Positions 4,681 through 6,031 of a stretch of 6,031 nt of DNA are shown here, piece after piece. The notes under the pieces were generated by a model. That model made no database searches. It saw nothing but the letters and a program-made list of their open reading frames with translations, and was not told the origin of the DNA. Source of the DNA: Candidatus Cloacimonadota bacterium (lineage in GTDB: Bacteria; Cloacimonadota; Cloacimonadia; JGIOTU-2; B8-G9); assembly GCA_003647765.1 (NCBI GenBank), contig QMNM01000099.1:1-6031 (forward strand), read 5' to 3'. A program made the translations under genes and the position numbers. Positions within the stretch are counted from its first letter, which is position 1, and each line of letters starts with the position of its first letter.

Positions 4681-5943
4681 ATGATGAAAAAAATAATAAG
4701 TATCGCGACAATACTAATATTGATGTCAGCATCTCTTTTAGTTGCTAATGAAAATATGATTAAATTAGATGAAGGAGAGCCCATTTTACTTTCACAATCT
4801 ATGGATGAGGAAATTGAAGAATTCAAAGATGAAATGAAAGAAATGAAAAAAGAGATTAAAGAGGATGCTAAAGGGAAAAAGACCGTAAAATGGGAATTTA
4901 AATTTGACGATGATGAATCTGATGAGACCACTCCGCTTTTAGGACTTTATTTAAAGGATTTGACATTCGAAAAGATGTATGAATTGCGTTATGACCAAAC
5001 TTATGGTGTTTTAGTTACAAGTGTAGTTAGAAATGGTCCTGCATTTAAGGCTGGGTTAATGAAAGATGATATTATAATGGAATTTGGTGGAGAAAAGGTA
5101 AAGTATGAAGACCATCTTATAAGACTGCGTAATAGTCATAATGTTGGTGATAAGATTGAAGTTAAGTATTTCCGTGATGGTGAAGTAAGGACAACTACTT
5201 TGACTTTAGGCTCTCGTGAGCATAAATATACAAAAGAAGGTGAAGTTATTAAATCGAGCAAAAAGAAATTATCAGCTGGATATGGTGGTGGTAGTTGGAT
5301 TCCTGTTTGGTACACACCTGAACTTGATGATGTTAATGATTTGATAAAGTCATTTGGATTTAATGGACTTAAAGAAAGTGGCATATTCCTAAATGGCGGT
5401 GGAGGAAAGGGACCTATTGGCAAGGGACTGTTTATTGGAGGTATGGGTGCTGGCTATTCCTCTGATAAAAAAATAAATTATGAGGTTCCAAATCCTGATA
5501 ATCCTAATGACACTCTAAATGTAATTAGAAGAATGAAGTATAAAACTGGCTATGGCGGGATCACTTTAACAAAAAGAATTCCATTTTCCAGAAAAATTGT
5601 CTCTATGGCTGAATTTATGCTTGGCTGGGGTGGAAATACACTTGAAATCTCACAAGTTGACGGTGATTATAACTGGGAACTATTTGATACACAATTAGAA
5701 AAGTCAGCAAATAATTATATCAAGATTAAGAAGAACTATATCTTATTCCATCCTAAAATAGGTTTAATGTATCGTATAACAAGTTGGCTTGGTGTCAGAG
5801 CAACAGTTGGTTATATAATGAGCTATTCATATACAAATGGCTGGAATGCAGAAATCGCAGGTGATGTGTTTGAGATAAAGAAATCACCAGAAACCTCATT
5901 TGATGGAATGACTATTACTATTGGTCCCTGGTTCGGCTTTTAA
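4681..5943 (+). CDS. Exported PDZ-domain protein with a Gly-rich, probably beta-barrel C-terminal domain
   Basis: A 420-residue protein; the tandem ATGATG means the start could be 4684 (419 residues), which has better ribosome-binding spacing. Residues 1-22 are a signal peptide with probable cleavage after LVA (Ala22). Residues 40-66 are a highly charged Glu/Lys/Met helix, likely coiled coil, followed by an acidic patch (DDDESDE, 76-82). Residues 86-178 are a PDZ domain: LLGLYL loop, VTSVVRNGPAFKAGLMKDD (112-130), and RDGEVRTTTLTLGS closing it. Residues 198-420 are a Gly-rich region of alternating strands with GYGGGSW (200-206), NGGGGKGPIGKG (238-249), IGGMGAGYS (252-260), and a last strand ending GPWFGF. 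The terminal Phe and alternating pattern resemble outer-membrane barrel proteins. I do not know a function for this domain; similar Gly motifs (FLNGGGG..., GGMG) seem to recur in uncharacterised proteins of candidate phyla. No protease motif is present. It forms an operon with the preceding small PDZ gene and ends in a terminator 22 bases on. Confidence 0.8.
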   Translation: MMKKIISIATILILMSASLLVANENMIKLDEGEPILLSQSMDEEIEEFKDEMKEMKKEIKEDAKGKKTVKWEFKFDDDESDETTPLLGLYLKDLTFEKMYELRYDQTYGVLVTSVVRNGPAFKAGLMKDDIIMEFGGEKVKYEDHLIRLRNSHNVGDKIEVKYFRDGEVRTTTLTLGSREHKYTKEGEVIKSSKKKLSAGYGGGSWIPVWYTPELDDVNDLIKSFGFNGLKESGIFLNGGGGKGPIGKGLFIGGMGAGYSSDKKINYEVPNPDNPNDTLNVIRRMKYKTGYGGITLTKRIPFSRKIVSMAEFMLGWGGNTLEISQVDGDYNWELFDTQLEKSANNYIKIKKNYILFHPKIGLMYRITSWLGVRATVGYIMSYSYTNGWNAEIAGDVFEIKKSPETSFDGMTITIGPWFGF

Positions 5944-5964
5944 TTTCCCCCAATATAGTCTACG

Positions 5965-5999
5965 ACTCCCGTGCTTATCGTCAAGTGCGGGAGTTCTCT
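5965..5999 (+). terminator. Terminator hairpin after the PDZ operon
   Basis: ACTCCCGTGCTT (5965-5976) pairs with AAGTGCGGGAGT (5983-5994) around a six-base loop. Ten pairs are Watson-Crick and two (T-G and G-T) are wobbles in plus-strand RNA. The T-rich tail TTCTCT is short and interrupted, so termination may be partial. It starts 22 bases after the stop codon. Confidence 0.65.
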
Positions 6000-6014
6000 A
6001 ATTATCTTTGATTG

Positions 6015-6031
6015 CCACAGAGACACAGAGA
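6015..6031. repeat. Start of a CACAGAGA-type repeat, cut by the window edge
   Basis: CACAGAGA occurs twice in tandem (6016-6023 and 6024-6031), preceded by a C. The string CCACAGAGACACAGAG is, from memory, a widely dispersed intergenic repeat of environmental bacterial genomes. Only its first 17 bases are visible, so the extent is unknown. Confidence 0.45.

Noticed and set aside
4602-4931. A 109-codon open frame on the minus strand
   Set aside because: It is antisense to the signal peptide and charged helix of the PDZ-barrel gene; the Ser/Phe-rich translation reflects Lys/Glu codons on the other strand.
5136-5423. A 95-codon open frame on the minus strand
   Set aside because: It is antisense to the PDZ and Gly-rich domain; its Pro-rich content is the complement of Gly codons, and it has no start context.

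Overview
The window is AT-rich DNA with five genes, all on the plus strand, from what is probably a Gram-negative bacterium. The evidence for the envelope type is a lipoprotein with a clear lipobox, secreted PDZ proteins, and a last protein with an amphipathic, Gly-rich C-terminal domain ending in Phe, as outer-membrane proteins do. The resemblance of the lipoprotein to DUF4837, a family best known from Bacteroidota, together with the AT bias and the mix of genes with strong and absent Shine-Dalgarno sites, points to the FCB group (Bacteroidota, Cloacimonadota or a related candidate phylum). This placement is inference.

Layout. (1) 1-462 is the C-terminal end of a larger protein, most likely an Eco57I/TaqI-class restriction-modification methylase. 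(2) 463-912 is a 450-base non-coding stretch filled with repeats: a hairpin-rich element of about 225 bases bracketed by a 14-base direct repeat, then a hairpin followed by a GGGGACAGGCAC motif. (3) 913-3918 holds three genes in a row that may be co-transcribed: an aconitase-superfamily dehydratase large subunit (LeuC/HacA-like), a CDP-alcohol phosphatidyltransferase (PgsA-like) and a DUF4837-like lipoprotein. A hairpin terminator follows at 3975-3998. (4) 3919-4243 is a regulatory-looking intergenic stretch with two terminator-like hairpins and a tandem dyad repeat. (5) 4244-5943 is a two-gene unit of exported PDZ proteins: a small stand-alone PDZ protein and a PDZ protein fused to a Gly-rich, probably beta-barrel domain. 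It ends in a strong hairpin at 5965-5994. (6) The right edge enters another repeat (CACAGAGA twice).

How the parts fit. The dehydratase has no small-subunit (LeuD) partner in the window, so that subunit must be elsewhere. PgsA makes the phosphatidylglycerol precursor in the inner membrane and the next gene is an envelope lipoprotein, so the second and third genes share an envelope theme. The PDZ pair looks like an envelope module of paralogous PDZ domains. The most unusual items are the direct-repeat-bracketed hairpin element, whose main hairpin is mismatched only at positions that become G-U wobbles in plus-strand RNA, and the PDZ/barrel fusion. No CRISPR array, tRNA or rRNA was seen.
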